Both the position numbers and the translations under genes were made by a program. Positions 1 to 7,698 of a stretch of DNA of 15,330 nucleotides are shown here, piece by piece. Origin of the DNA: JANWZL01 sp037445185 (GTDB lineage: Bacteria; Pseudomonadota; Gammaproteobacteria; Burkholderiales; Thiobacillaceae); the NCBI GenBank assembly GCA_037445185.1, contig JBBIKZ010000056.1, forward strand, positions 1-15,330, in the 5' to 3' direction. Numbering within the stretch: position 1 is the first letter of the stretch; each line of letters begins with the position of its first letter. The notes under the pieces were generated by a model. It was not told the origin of the DNA. It was given only the letters and a program-made list of their open reading frames with translations, and searched no databases.

Positions 1-48
1 CCACACGCACAAACCCGCCTTCGGGCGCGTTCAACTGAGGTTTTTAGG
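1..48. repeat. left arm of 48-bp perfect inverted repeat
   Basis: Bases 1-48 are the exact reverse complement of 15206-15253; identity stops at base 49. The match reaches base 1, so the repeat may extend beyond the window on the left. Inside it is a small imperfect hairpin (about bases 12-31) with a TTCG loop, a CGCC/GGCG core stem, one C-C mismatch and an outer AAC/GTT extension. A T5 run follows at 41-45. No transposase or terminal target duplication is visible. It could be a dispersed intergenic repeat, part of an IS end, or a repeat at which an assembly broke. Confidence 0.9.
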
Positions 49-82
49 TTGAATCGACGAGAATTATCGAGCCGTGCAGGGC

Positions 83-110
83 TTGAATCCGCCGTCGCAT
101 GCACTATATA
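83..110 (+). promoter_or_regulatory. possible sigma-70 promoter of the hsp20 gene
   Basis: TTGAAT (83-88) and TATATA (105-110) are separated by 16 nt and lie 42 nt before the chosen hsp20 start. CTTGAA at 82-87 resembles a heat-shock sigma-32 -35 box, but no CCCCAT-like -10 box follows at the right distance, so a sigma-70 reading fits better. The call is based on pattern only. Confidence 0.4.
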
Positions 111-152
111 GCAAGAGGAAGTGAATTCGCCAACGACACTACGGAGGTGACC

Positions 153-680
153 ATGAGCGAGGAAGTCCGCAAACCCGAACCAGGACAAGCCGTCGAGGTG
201 CGCAAGGCGCAAGGCGGTGAGGTGCAACGGTCCACCCCGTCGCGCTGGATGAGCCCCTTCGAGGAGATGGAACGGCTGATGGAAGAGTTTTCCCCGCGCG
301 GTTGGCTGCGGCGCTGGGAATGGCCCGCGTTTCCGGAGTTTGGCCGGCGTATGGAGCTGCGCATGCCCAAGGTCGACATCATCGACCGTGACGCCGAGGT
401 GGTGGTCAAGGCCGAGATCCCCGGCGTGGACAAGAAGGACCTCGATGTGTCGGTCACCGGCAACAGCGTGACCATCAAGGGCGAGACCCGACGGGAAGAA
501 AAAGAGGAAAGGGGTGACTACTACCGCAACGAGATCGTGCGCGGCAGTTTCGCCCGCACCCTGGCCCTGCCGGCCGAGGTCGATGCCAGCCAGGCCAAGG
601 CCGCGTTCAAGGATGGCATCCTGGAGGTGGTGTTGCCCAAGAAAGCGGAGGCGGTGCGCAGCCGTGTGGTCATCGAGTAG
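153..680 (+). CDS. small heat-shock protein, Hsp20/alpha-crystallin family
   Basis: This is a cytoplasmic ATP-independent holdase of 175 residues that keeps unfolding proteins soluble for later refolding. The alpha-crystallin domain runs from about residue 72 (MPKVDIIDRD) to 168 and includes the AEIPGVDKKDLDVSV strand and the family-typical AAFKDGILEVVLPK segment (150-163). The N-terminal arm (1-70) is charged and carries a Trp/Phe-rich stretch (WLRRWEWPAFPEF), as expected for the oligomerising arm. The C-terminal VVI (172-174) can serve as the I/V-x-I/V anchor. I chose the ATG at 153 because GGAGG (143-147) lies 5 nt before it; an in-frame ATG at 99 lacks such a site and falls inside the candidate promoter. 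The 3' end overlaps the convergent binding-protein gene by 11 nt. The family is certain; the paralogue is not assigned. Confidence 0.95.
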   Translation: MSEEVRKPEPGQAVEVRKAQGGEVQRSTPSRWMSPFEEMERLMEEFSPRGWLRRWEWPAFPEFGRRMELRMPKVDIIDRDAEVVVKAEIPGVDKKDLDVSVTGNSVTIKGETRREEKEERGDYYRNEIVRGSFARTLALPAEVDASQAKAAFKDGILEVVLPKKAEAVRSRVVIE

Positions 681-1542
681 GCGGCTCGGATGCCGTCAGC
701 TCGCCAGGCTGAGAGGCGGGTTCCGCCAGAAGCTGGTACGTATGGGGTAGATAACGGTCTGCGGCGCGCAGCGCGTCAGGTCGCAACATGCGTATGCCGG
801 TATAGCCTGTGCGCGCGAGCAGGTCGATCGCCTCGGCAGAATGAGGCAAGGCGGCGATCGCCTGTAGCAGGCGCTCGCGGTGGCTGGATCGATCATCCAC
901 GGCCAAAACGAATGCCGGCACGCTGTGCAAATGGACAACGGGCCTGATTTTGGAGCGAATATCCTCGGGTATCTGATACAGGCCGTGCTGCGTCGTGACG
1001 GCAGCGCTCGCTTCACCCGTGAGGAGGGCGTGGATGGCGCTCGCATGGGTACGATAGGTGCCGAGCGTGTAATCGCGCTGCGGTTGCAGGCCGAGGCGAG
1101 CCAGATGGTCGAGCACGACCATGACGGTCATGGCGAGAGGGTCGATTACCGCCAGATGCCGTCCTTTCAGGCCCGCTGGCAGGCTAAAGGGCGTGTCTGC
1201 CCGGCTGATGAGGATGCTGGCATGATCGGGCTGAAACTGGGCAACGGGGCGAAGCGTGCCGGCGAGCTCACCCAGGCGCGCCAGATGGGCGGGGGTGACC
1301 AGGACGTCGAAATCGCCACGCTGGGCGCGCACATGGAAGAGGCGAAAGCTTGGCGCCGTCTCGATGCGCACCTTGAGCCCCGTGTAGGCCTCGAGATGCC
1401 GACGCAGCGGCTCATAGCGATCGACCAGCACGCGCACCGTGTGCACGGGCAGGATACCGAGCGACAGGGAGCGTGCTGCATGCACCGCCGGCGTCAACCA
1501 GAGTAAGCCAGCGGCGATGAGGCATAGCCAGCGTGCGCGCAT
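670..1542 (-). CDS. periplasmic PhnD-like substrate-binding protein
   Basis: The product has 290 residues and a clear Sec signal peptide (MRARW, hydrophobic core, AVHA before a probable cut near residue 22). The mature part resembles the phosphate/phosphonate-binding PhnD-like family: an early LGILPVHTVRVLVDRYEPL strand-helix unit, FDVLVTPAHLARL (78-90), and the later ASAIHALLTGEASAAVTT segment (168-184). No ABC permease or ATPase gene is adjacent, so a role in sensing is more likely than one in uptake. It starts 5 nt after the stop of the GGDEF-EAL gene, with no Shine-Dalgarno sequence of its own, which suggests translational coupling. By analogy with Vibrio NspS-MbaA it may present a ligand to the periplasmic domain of that protein. 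The ligand cannot be told from sequence; the name 'phosphonate-binding' refers only to the fold. Confidence 0.85.
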   Translation of the reverse strand: MRARWLCLIAAGLLWLTPAVHAARSLSLGILPVHTVRVLVDRYEPLRRHLEAYTGLKVRIETAPSFRLFHVRAQRGDFDVLVTPAHLARLGELAGTLRPVAQFQPDHASILISRADTPFSLPAGLKGRHLAVIDPLAMTVMVVLDHLARLGLQPQRDYTLGTYRTHASAIHALLTGEASAAVTTQHGLYQIPEDIRSKIRPVVHLHSVPAFVLAVDDRSSHRERLLQAIAALPHSAEAIDLLARTGYTGIRMLRPDALRAADRYLPHTYQLLAEPASQPGELTASEPPTR

Positions 1543-1547
1543 GATGG

Positions 1548-3998
1548 TCAGACGATAGCGGGATGGTCCGCGCGCGGGCGGTCGAGGATGTAACCCTGCA
1601 CACAGTCGATGCCCATGTCACGCAGCATCTGCAAGGTTATCTCGTCCTCGACGAATTCGGCGATGGTCCGCTTGCCCATGCCGCGGGCCACCTCGGCGAT
1701 TGCCCGGACGATGGTCTGGTTGTCGCGGTCCTGGTAGAGATTGCGGATGAACATGCCATCGATCTTGATCCAGTGTACCGGCAGATGCTTCAAATAGGCA
1801 AAGGAGGAAAAGCCTATGCCGAAGTCATCCAGGGCCACCGCCACCCCGGCATCGTACAAGACCTCGATGAGGCGCTGTGCGTCGGTCAGGTCGGTCACCG
1901 CGCTGGTTTCGGTGAGCTCGATGATCAATCGCTGCGGCTCGACTTCGTGCGCCTTCAGGGTTTGCAGGATGAAGGCAGGCAGGGTGGCGTTGCCCAAGGA
2001 GCGTGCCGAGATGTTCACGGCCAGGGCGGGTAGCCTGGGCCGCCGAGCGAGCAGACGGACGCATTCGCGCAGCACCCAGCGGTCGATCTCGACGATGCGG
2101 CCGCTCTTTTCCGCCACCGGGATGAAGCGCCCGGGCAGGATGAGGTGGTCCGGCACCTCGGCATCGCGCATGCGCACCAGGGCCTCCATGTGGGAGAGCC
2201 GATTGTCCGCCAGGCGATAGACGCCCTGGAAATGCAGGGTAAACAGCCCGTCACGCAAGGCGCGGTCGATGCGCTCGTTCCAGGTCAGGTGCGTGACCAG
2301 GGACGGCGAGGCATCGGCTTGTGCGTCGTAGATGCGCCAAGCATTCTTGCCAGCCTGCTTGGCCTGATACATGGCGGCATCGGCATGGGCGATCAGGCTC
2401 TCGGCATCGGCACCGTGCTCGGGATAGAACGCCACGCCCACGCTGCAGGTCAGGCGTAGAGGGTGGCCATCGAAGCGGTAGGGGATGGCGGAGATGGCGC
2501 GTACGATGCGTTCGGCAAGCTGCTCGGTCTGCTCGCGCGTGGTGTGCGCCACCAGGAGCGCGAATTCATCCCCGCCGAGGCGGGCGAGCACCTCGTTGCG
2601 CCGCACCATGGTATTCAACTCGCCCGCCAGGCGGATGAGCAGGGCGTCGCCGGCGCGGTGGCCGAAATGGTCGTTGACCGCCTTGAACTCGTCCAGGTCG
2701 AAGAACAACAACGCCCCCATGCTTGCGCTGCGCTCGCAGTCGGCCAGTTGGCGATCGAGCTCATGTTCGAAATAGTGCCGGTTGTACAGACCGGTGAGCG
2801 AGTCGCGCTCGGCGAGATAAGCGAGCTGGGCGGCGGTCTGGCGCTCGTGCGTGACGTCCTCGTAGATCCAGAGTTGGCCGATGTAACGGTTCTCGCGGTC
2901 CCACACCGGATAGCTCACCTGGGTGATGACCCGCCCATCGGCCAGCTCCAGCTCGACGCTGTCCGAGACCTCGTGGGTGTCGAGCACGGCGAGGACGTGG
3001 CGCGAGAAGTGATCCGGGCGGGCGAGCAGGCATTCGGTGCGGGGCAGGGCTTCGCTGACGGGCAAACCGATCACGTCTGCCGTCTCGTCCAGCATCCATA
3101 TGCGCCGGAAGGCGGGGTTGTGATAGAGCACGCGTCCATCCACGCCGACATAGAGCACCCCCAGCTTCATGGCCGAGAGCAGGGCGAGCAGACGGGCATG
3201 CTCCGCCTCGGCGGCCTGGGCATAGCGCCGCTGTTCGGCTTGGGCGTGTTCCTGGGTGATCAGCGCCTCGCGCAGACGTGCCTCCGTCTCGGTCAGGGCC
3301 CGTACGCGTGCAGCGATCGCCTCGGCCATGTGATTGAAGGCAAGGGCGAGCCGTCCGACCTCATCGCCGGACCGAATGCAGGTCAGCGGTTCGTAGCGCC
3401 CCTCACCGACGGCGCTGGCCGCCGTGGTCAGCGTCGTCAGATGGCGGGTGAGCCAGGTGCTCAAGGCGCCGAGCAGTCCGATGCTGAGCAACAGGGCCGC
3501 GCCGGCGATGATCAGTCCATACTCGAGCAACTGCGCCTGAGCGTCGAGCAGCGGCTGGGTGGACAGACCGTAGGCGAGGCGGCCGTATTCATGGCCGCCC
3601 ATACGGATGGGCAGACTCAAGTCCAGCCGACCGGTGCGCGCGGCCGCCGCATCGACGACCCGCATGGGCGTGGGCAGGGTGGCGTCAGGCGGCCATCCGA
3701 CCTGCGCGAGGGCTCGCCCTTGGTCATCGGTGAGCACGAGGTAAGCGAGCCCATCCCGGCGTTGGCTCGCAGTGAGGATATCGGTCAGGGCGGCGTAGTC
3801 GCGCGCCACCAGGGGCGGCGCCAGGGCGGCCTCGAACAGGACGCCGATTTCCTCGATGCGCTGCCGCGTCTGCGCCAGCAGACGCTCTTCGGCCACGCGT
3901 AGGCTGATGGCCAGCAGCAACCCGAGCATCAGGATCTCCACCGTCAGGCTCGCCAGCACCAGCTTGCTGCGTAACGACCAGCCTTTGCCTTGGCTCAT
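1548..3998 (-). CDS. membrane HAMP-PAS-GGDEF-EAL protein (c-di-GMP turnover)
   Basis: This 816-residue inner-membrane protein is predicted to make and/or degrade cyclic di-GMP. In order it shows TM1 (about 12-33), a periplasmic domain of about 120 residues, TM2 (about 158-183), HAMP (about 184-236), a short coiled linker, PAS (about 269-385), GGDEF (about 396-558) and EAL (about 575-816). The GGDEF motif is intact (GGDEF at 475-479; FFDLDEFKAVND upstream). The inhibitory I-site position reads RRNE (466-469), where RxxD is usual. The EAL half retains EAL (605-607), NISARSL, ELTE, DDFG (724-727), IKID, AEFVED and QGY (801-803), so phosphodiesterase activity is plausible. Its ATG overlaps the argA stop (ATGA), with AAGG 7 nt before the start. 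The binding-protein gene follows directly. Which activity dominates cannot be decided from sequence. Confidence 0.95.
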   Translation of the reverse strand: MSQGKGWSLRSKLVLASLTVEILMLGLLLAISLRVAEERLLAQTRQRIEEIGVLFEAALAPPLVARDYAALTDILTASQRRDGLAYLVLTDDQGRALAQVGWPPDATLPTPMRVVDAAAARTGRLDLSLPIRMGGHEYGRLAYGLSTQPLLDAQAQLLEYGLIIAGAALLLSIGLLGALSTWLTRHLTTLTTAASAVGEGRYEPLTCIRSGDEVGRLALAFNHMAEAIAARVRALTETEARLREALITQEHAQAEQRRYAQAAEAEHARLLALLSAMKLGVLYVGVDGRVLYHNPAFRRIWMLDETADVIGLPVSEALPRTECLLARPDHFSRHVLAVLDTHEVSDSVELELADGRVITQVSYPVWDRENRYIGQLWIYEDVTHERQTAAQLAYLAERDSLTGLYNRHYFEHELDRQLADCERSASMGALLFFDLDEFKAVNDHFGHRAGDALLIRLAGELNTMVRRNEVLARLGGDEFALLVAHTTREQTEQLAERIVRAISAIPYRFDGHPLRLTCSVGVAFYPEHGADAESLIAHADAAMYQAKQAGKNAWRIYDAQADASPSLVTHLTWNERIDRALRDGLFTLHFQGVYRLADNRLSHMEALVRMRDAEVPDHLILPGRFIPVAEKSGRIVEIDRWVLRECVRLLARRPRLPALAVNISARSLGNATLPAFILQTLKAHEVEPQRLIIELTETSAVTDLTDAQRLIEVLYDAGVAVALDDFGIGFSSFAYLKHLPVHWIKIDGMFIRNLYQDRDNQTIVRAIAEVARGMGKRTIAEFVEDEITLQMLRDMGIDCVQGYILDRPRADHPAIV

Positions 3999-5293
3999 GC
4001 AATCGCCTTGATCAGGACCTTGGAGCGACGCTGCCAGTTGTACATCGCCTGGCGCGGCGCCGGCAGCTCCTCGGGGGAGGCCTGGTTGAAGCCGCGCTCC
4101 AGGAACCAGTGCGCGGTGCGGGTGGTGAGCACGAACAGGCGTTTGAGACCGGCCTCGCGCGCCGCCTCCTCCACCGCGGCGAGCAGGGCCTCGCCGCGGC
4201 CGCTGCCCTGGTAGTCGGGGTGCACCGCCAGGCAGGCCATCTCGCCCGCCTCGGCCTCGGGGTAAGGGTAGAGGGCGACACAGCCGACGATGCGGCCGTC
4301 GAGTTCGTCGACGAAGAAGCGGTCGATCTCCCGCTCCAGCAGCTCGCGCGGGCGGTGCACCAGGATGCCCGCCTGCTCGAGCGGCTCGATGAGCGCCAGG
4401 ATGCCGCCCACGTCGGCGATGCTGGCCGGACGCAAACTCTCCACCGTCCCGCGCGTGACCATGGTCCCCACCCCCTCATGCGTGAACAGCTCCATGAGCA
4501 GGGCGCCATCGACGTCGGCACTGACGAGGTGCACCCGCGCCACCCCCTTGCGACAGGCGCGCACGGCATGCGGCAGGTAAAGCTTGAGGTCGCCCTCTGG
4601 CAGCTCGCGCACGATGCGCTGCGCCTGCCGTGCCGTCAGGCGGCTCAACCGCCGCCCTTGGGCATCGACGGTGTCGCCCCGGTCGAGGATGAACACCAGC
4701 TTTTCCGCCGCGAGCGCGATGGCCGCCGCCGTGGCCACATCCTCCAGCGTCAGGTTGAACACCTCGCCGGTGGGGGAATAGCCCAGGGGGGAGAGCAGCA
4801 CGATCTCGCCGGCATCGAGCCGGGCGCGGATGGCCTCGGCGGCCACCTTGCGTACCTCGCCGGTGAACAGCAGATCCACGCCATCCACCACACCGGCCGG
4901 CTTAGCGATGACGAAATTGCCGCCGGCCAGGCGGATCTCCGCCCCGGCCATGGGCGTGTTGGGTAGCCCCAGCGAGAGCAGGGTCTCGATCTCGATGCGC
5001 ACCGTGCCCACCGCCTCCTTGACGCACGCCAAGGCCTCGGTGTCGGTCACGCGCAGCTCGCGCACGTAGCGGATCGCTAGATTGCGGGCGGCGAGCCGCG
5101 CCTCCACCTGCGGACGCACCCCGTGCACCAGCACCAGGCGCACCCCCAGGGCGTTGAGCAGGTTCACGTCGTGGATGAGATCGACGAAGTCCGCTCGCTG
5201 CATGGCATCGCCGCCGAAGGCGATGACGAAGGTCTTGCCGCGAAAGGCGTGGATATAGGGGGCGGCGGCGCGGAACCAGTCGACGAATTGCAT
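3995..5293 (-). CDS. argA: amino-acid N-acetyltransferase (N-acetylglutamate synthase)
   Basis: It catalyses the first step of arginine biosynthesis: L-glutamate plus acetyl-CoA gives N-acetylglutamate, in the cytoplasm. The product has 432 residues, normal for classical bacterial ArgA. Residues 1 to about 285 form the amino-acid-kinase-like domain that usually binds the arginine inhibitor (KTFVIAFGGDAM, VLVHGVRPQVEARL, GEIVLLSPLGYSPTGEVFNL). Residues about 290-432 form the GNAT domain with acetyl-CoA loop QGSGRG (362-367) after LAVHPDY. The ATG at 5293 directly abuts the palindromic element 5294-5379, with no Shine-Dalgarno sequence. The frame stays open upstream to a TAA near 5359 but contains no other ATG, GTG or TTG. 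The 3' end overlaps the GGDEF-EAL start by 4 nt, so the two are probably coupled. rsmE lies upstream on the same strand. Confidence 0.95.
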   Translation of the reverse strand: MQFVDWFRAAAPYIHAFRGKTFVIAFGGDAMQRADFVDLIHDVNLLNALGVRLVLVHGVRPQVEARLAARNLAIRYVRELRVTDTEALACVKEAVGTVRIEIETLLSLGLPNTPMAGAEIRLAGGNFVIAKPAGVVDGVDLLFTGEVRKVAAEAIRARLDAGEIVLLSPLGYSPTGEVFNLTLEDVATAAAIALAAEKLVFILDRGDTVDAQGRRLSRLTARQAQRIVRELPEGDLKLYLPHAVRACRKGVARVHLVSADVDGALLMELFTHEGVGTMVTRGTVESLRPASIADVGGILALIEPLEQAGILVHRPRELLEREIDRFFVDELDGRIVGCVALYPYPEAEAGEMACLAVHPDYQGSGRGEALLAAVEEAAREAGLKRLFVLTTRTAHWFLERGFNQASPEELPAPRQAMYNWQRRSKVLIKAIA

Positions 5294-5379
5294 CAGGTTT
5301 CGGGTTTCAGGGTACAGAATGAGCGCCGGCGATGCCGGCGCAACAAAATTGCAACTTTAACCTGTAACCCGACACCTGA
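5294..5379. repeat. palindromic intergenic element, copy A
   Basis: The element fills the rsmE-argA gap. Its outer arms are CAGGTTTCGGGTTTCAG (5294-5310) and, as reverse complement of 5362-5378, CAGGTGTCGGGTTACAG: 15 of 17 identical. In the centre is a perfect 8-bp GC hairpin, GCGCCGGC/GCCGGCGC (5323-5330 and 5334-5341), with a GAT loop. It begins one base after the rsmE stop and ends at the base before the argA ATG. No U-tract follows the hairpin on either strand, so it is not a standard intrinsic terminator. A related copy lies between gap and pgk. Confidence 0.75.
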
Positions 5380-6111
5380 TCACCCATCCCCCCATAGCGC
5401 CTGCATCGCCGCCAGGGCGGCCACCGCCGCGGTCTCGGTACGCAGGATGCGCGGCCCCAGACGCAAGGGGAGAAATCCGACAGCCAGCGCCGCCGCCCGC
5501 TCGGCGGGCTCGAGGCCGCCCTCGGGACCGGCGAGCAGCAGCACGGGTCGGTCAGGGGCGGGCAGGTCACGCAGGCGCAGCCCCCCCTCCGGGTCGAGCA
5601 GGTATTTCACCGCCGTGCGCTGGCGTGTGCCGACGAGCCAGTCGGGGAAGTCGTGGATCTCCCCCACCGCGGGCAGCCGGTTGCGCCCGCACTGCTCGCA
5701 CGCCGCCATCACCACCCCCTGCCAGTGGGCGCGGCGCCGCTGGCGGCGCCCGGCATCGAGGCGCACCACCGTGCGGCGGGTGAGGAGGGGCTCGATCGCA
5801 GCGACCCCGAGCTCGACCGCCTTCTGCAGGGTGTAATCCATGCGTTCCCCGCTGGAGACGCCCTGTGCCAGGATGACCTCGAGCGGAGAGTCGCGATCCA
5901 CCGTCCGGCATTCCAGTATGCGCACGCAGGCCTCGCGCCCGCCCCGCTCCAGCACGGCCAGGCATTCCCCGCCGTCGCCATCGAACAGGATGAGGCGGTC
6001 GCCCACCCGCAGGCGCAGGGCGGCGAGGGCATGGCGGCTGACGGCTTCGGGCAGGGTCGCCGCCTGCCCGGGGGCGAGGGGGATGGGACAGTAGAAGCGG
6101 GGGATGGACAT
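5380..6111 (-). CDS. rsmE: 16S rRNA (uracil-1498-N3)-methyltransferase
   Basis: RsmE methylates N3 of U1498 in 16S rRNA within the 30S subunit, using S-adenosylmethionine. From the chosen start the protein has 243 residues, the usual family length. The N-terminal PUA-like part begins MSIPRFYCPIPLAPG; the C-terminal SPOUT fold shows the family signatures LLLAGPEGGLEPAE and LGPRILRTETAAVAAL, which form the cofactor-binding knot, and KAVELGVAAIEPLLT in the middle. The frame is open to an ATG at 6213, but those 34 extra residues look unrelated to the family and would overlap the divergent redoxin gene, so I took 6111. There is no strong Shine-Dalgarno at that start. It is probably first in a minus-strand unit with argA, separated from it by the palindromic element. 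Confidence 0.93.
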   Translation of the reverse strand: MSIPRFYCPIPLAPGQAATLPEAVSRHALAALRLRVGDRLILFDGDGGECLAVLERGGREACVRILECRTVDRDSPLEVILAQGVSSGERMDYTLQKAVELGVAAIEPLLTRRTVVRLDAGRRQRRRAHWQGVVMAACEQCGRNRLPAVGEIHDFPDWLVGTRQRTAVKYLLDPEGGLRLRDLPAPDRPVLLLAGPEGGLEPAERAAALAVGFLPLRLGPRILRTETAAVAALAAMQALWGDG

Positions 6112-6172
6112 GCCGTGCCAGAGGGCGGAGGGTGTTGGTATCATCGGCGCACCGAACCGATGGAGGCAAGCG

Positions 6173-6730
6173 ATGGTGCGCATGGAGACCCCGGTGTGCG
6201 ATTTCGGCCGCAAGGCGCCGGACTTCGATCTGCCCGGCGTGGACGGCCGCCGCTACACGCTCAAGGATGTGGCCGGCCCCAATGGGCTCGTCGTCATGTT
6301 CATCTGCAACCACTGCCCCTACGTGAAGGCGGTCAAGGAGCGCATCGTGCGCGACGTCAACGATCTCAAGCCCTACGGCGTCGGCGCGGTGGCCATCCTG
6401 TCCAACGACCCGACCGACTACCCCGAGGACAGCTTCGAGAACATGCGGGTCATCGCCCGCGAATGGCGCCTGCCCATGCCCTATCTGTGGGACGAGACGC
6501 AGGAGGTGGCGCGTGCTTACGGCGCGGTGTGCACCCCCGACTTCTTCGGCTACAACGGCCGCCTGGAGCTGCACTACCGCGGGCGCCTGGATGCCTCCAC
6601 CAAGCAGACCGCCCCCGAGGGCGCCCGCCGCGACCTGTTCGAGGCCATGGTCGAGATCGCCCGCACCGGTCAGGGCCCGCGCCACCAGATCCCCAGTATG
6701 GGCTGTTCGATCAAGTGGAAAAACCCCTAG
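6173..6730 (+). CDS. thioredoxin-like redoxin with CNHCPYVK motif
   Basis: The product has 185 residues, a thioredoxin fold and no signal peptide, so it is probably a cytoplasmic thiol-disulphide or peroxiredoxin-like protein. Residues 8-50 (CDFGRKAPDFDLPGVDGRRY, then VMFICNHCPYVK) match the AhpC/TSA-like family that carries a CxxC (Cys45, Cys48) in a conserved CNHCPYVK setting. The C-terminal PSMGCSIKWK is also typical of this group. The start at 6173 follows GGAGG (6162-6166) with 6 nt spacing; upstream in-frame ATGs at 6104 would run into the rsmE start. The substrate is unknown. It is divergent from rsmE, with 61 nt between starts, and is followed after 32 nt by the phosphatase gene, so the two may be co-transcribed. 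Confidence 0.9.
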   Translation: MVRMETPVCDFGRKAPDFDLPGVDGRRYTLKDVAGPNGLVVMFICNHCPYVKAVKERIVRDVNDLKPYGVGAVAILSNDPTDYPEDSFENMRVIAREWRLPMPYLWDETQEVARAYGAVCTPDFFGYNGRLELHYRGRLDASTKQTAPEGARRDLFEAMVEIARTGQGPRHQIPSMGCSIKWKNP

Positions 6731-6762
6731 CCTGTCGCACCCGCTGACACGCTCACCCCACC

Positions 6763-7560
6763 ATGTCCCCCCTCCTCGCCCAGGTCATCGCTGCCGCCCG
6801 GGAAGTCGGCCGCGAGGAGGTGATGCCGCGCTACCTCAAGGTGGCCCACACCCGCAAGGACGACGGCAGCCTGTTCACCGAGGCGGACATGGCGGCGCAA
6901 AGGGGGTTGGAGATGCGGCTCAAGGCCATCGCCCCCTACCCGGTGCTGGGCGAGGAGATGGACGAGGCCACCCACCGCCGGCTTTGGGACGCGGGCGAGG
7001 CCGGGCTGTGGTGCGTGGACCCCATCGACGGCACCACCAATTTCGTCAGCGGGCTGCCCTTCTTCGCCCTGTCCATCGCCCTCATGAAAAACGGCCGTTC
7101 GGTGCTGGGCGTGGTCTACGACCCCCAGGCCGACGAGTGCTTCTATGCCGAGGCGGGGCAGGGCGCTTATGTGGACGGCGAGCGCCTGCCCATCAAGACG
7201 CCGCCGGAGGAACTCAGGCGGGCGATCGCCGGCATCGACTTCAAGCGTCTGCCCCGCGCCCTCGCCGGGCGCCTGGCGGCGGAACACCCCTACAGCTCGC
7301 AACGCAACCTGGGGGCGAGCACCCTGGACTGGTGCTATCTCGCCGCCGGCCGCCTGCATGTCTACCTGCACGGCGGGCAGAAGCTGTGGGACTACGCGGC
7401 GGGCTGCCTGATCCTGGAGGAGGCCGGCGGGGCCGTGAGCTGCATAGCGGGTGGCGAGGCCTTCTGGTCGGGCAGCCCGTGGACCCGCTCGGTGGTGGCC
7501 GCCGTGACGCCGGGTCTACATCGTCAGTGGCAGGCCTGGGTCGATAAATCAAGCGGATGA
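6763..7560 (+). CDS. inositol monophosphatase family protein
   Basis: This is a metal-dependent sugar/inositol phosphate phosphatase of 265 residues. All family motifs are visible: the metal ligands GEE (63-65), DPIDGTTNF (86-94), and LWDYAAGCLILEEAGG (from 208) with its conserved Asp210. The members of this superfamily include SuhB (inositol-1-phosphate), CysQ (PAP) and archaeal-type fructose-1,6-bisphosphatases. Sequence alone does not separate them here. The location just before transketolase and other Calvin/gluconeogenic genes makes a sugar-phosphate substrate worth considering, but that is inference. There is no clear Shine-Dalgarno before the ATG; the upstream bases are C-rich. It lies 32 nt after the redoxin gene and is separated from tkt by 202 nt containing a predicted promoter. 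Confidence 0.9.
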   Translation: MSPLLAQVIAAAREVGREEVMPRYLKVAHTRKDDGSLFTEADMAAQRGLEMRLKAIAPYPVLGEEMDEATHRRLWDAGEAGLWCVDPIDGTTNFVSGLPFFALSIALMKNGRSVLGVVYDPQADECFYAEAGQGAYVDGERLPIKTPPEELRRAIAGIDFKRLPRALAGRLAAEHPYSSQRNLGASTLDWCYLAAGRLHVYLHGGQKLWDYAAGCLILEEAGGAVSCIAGGEAFWSGSPWTRSVVAAVTPGLHRQWQAWVDKSSG

Positions 7561-7659
7561 ATTGATAAAAATATTTTTGATTTTTCGCCGCGATCAGCGT
7601 TCCCCCCGTCGATCAAGGCAGGCGCGGCCTTCGCGGCGCCTGGCCCGGTATTGCCCGCC

Positions 7660-7698
7660 CTGGGCCGACTTGCCCAGCCCTGGGGGCTTGTAGATAAT
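7660..7698 (+). promoter_or_regulatory. predicted tkt promoter with overlapping inverted repeat
   Basis: TTGCCC (7670-7675) and GATAAT (7693-7698) lie 17 nt apart, giving a plausible sigma-70 promoter and a leader of about 60 nt before the tkt ATG. A perfect inverted repeat CTGGGC/GCCCAG (7660-7665 and 7672-7677) covers the -35 box and could be an operator. A second palindrome, CCGAAATTCGG (7713-7723), sits in the presumed leader. The 202-nt gap also holds an AT-rich stretch (7561-7585) with AAAAATATTTTT and a 7-bp hairpin (7619-7625 with 7636-7642). No regulator-specific consensus was recognised. Confidence 0.4.

Noticed and set aside
82..110. Sigma-32 heat-shock promoter before hsp20
   Set aside because: CTTGAA is present but the CCCCAT-type -10 box is missing at the required spacing; a sigma-70 reading fits better.
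2463..3902. Plus-strand 479-codon open frame opposite the GGDEF-EAL gene
   Set aside because: It mirrors a gene with every domain motif intact; its translation shows no family motif and arises from high-GC codon use.
6112..6213. Longer rsmE start adding 34 residues
   Set aside because: The extension does not resemble RsmE, has no ribosome-binding site and would overlap the start of the divergent redoxin gene.
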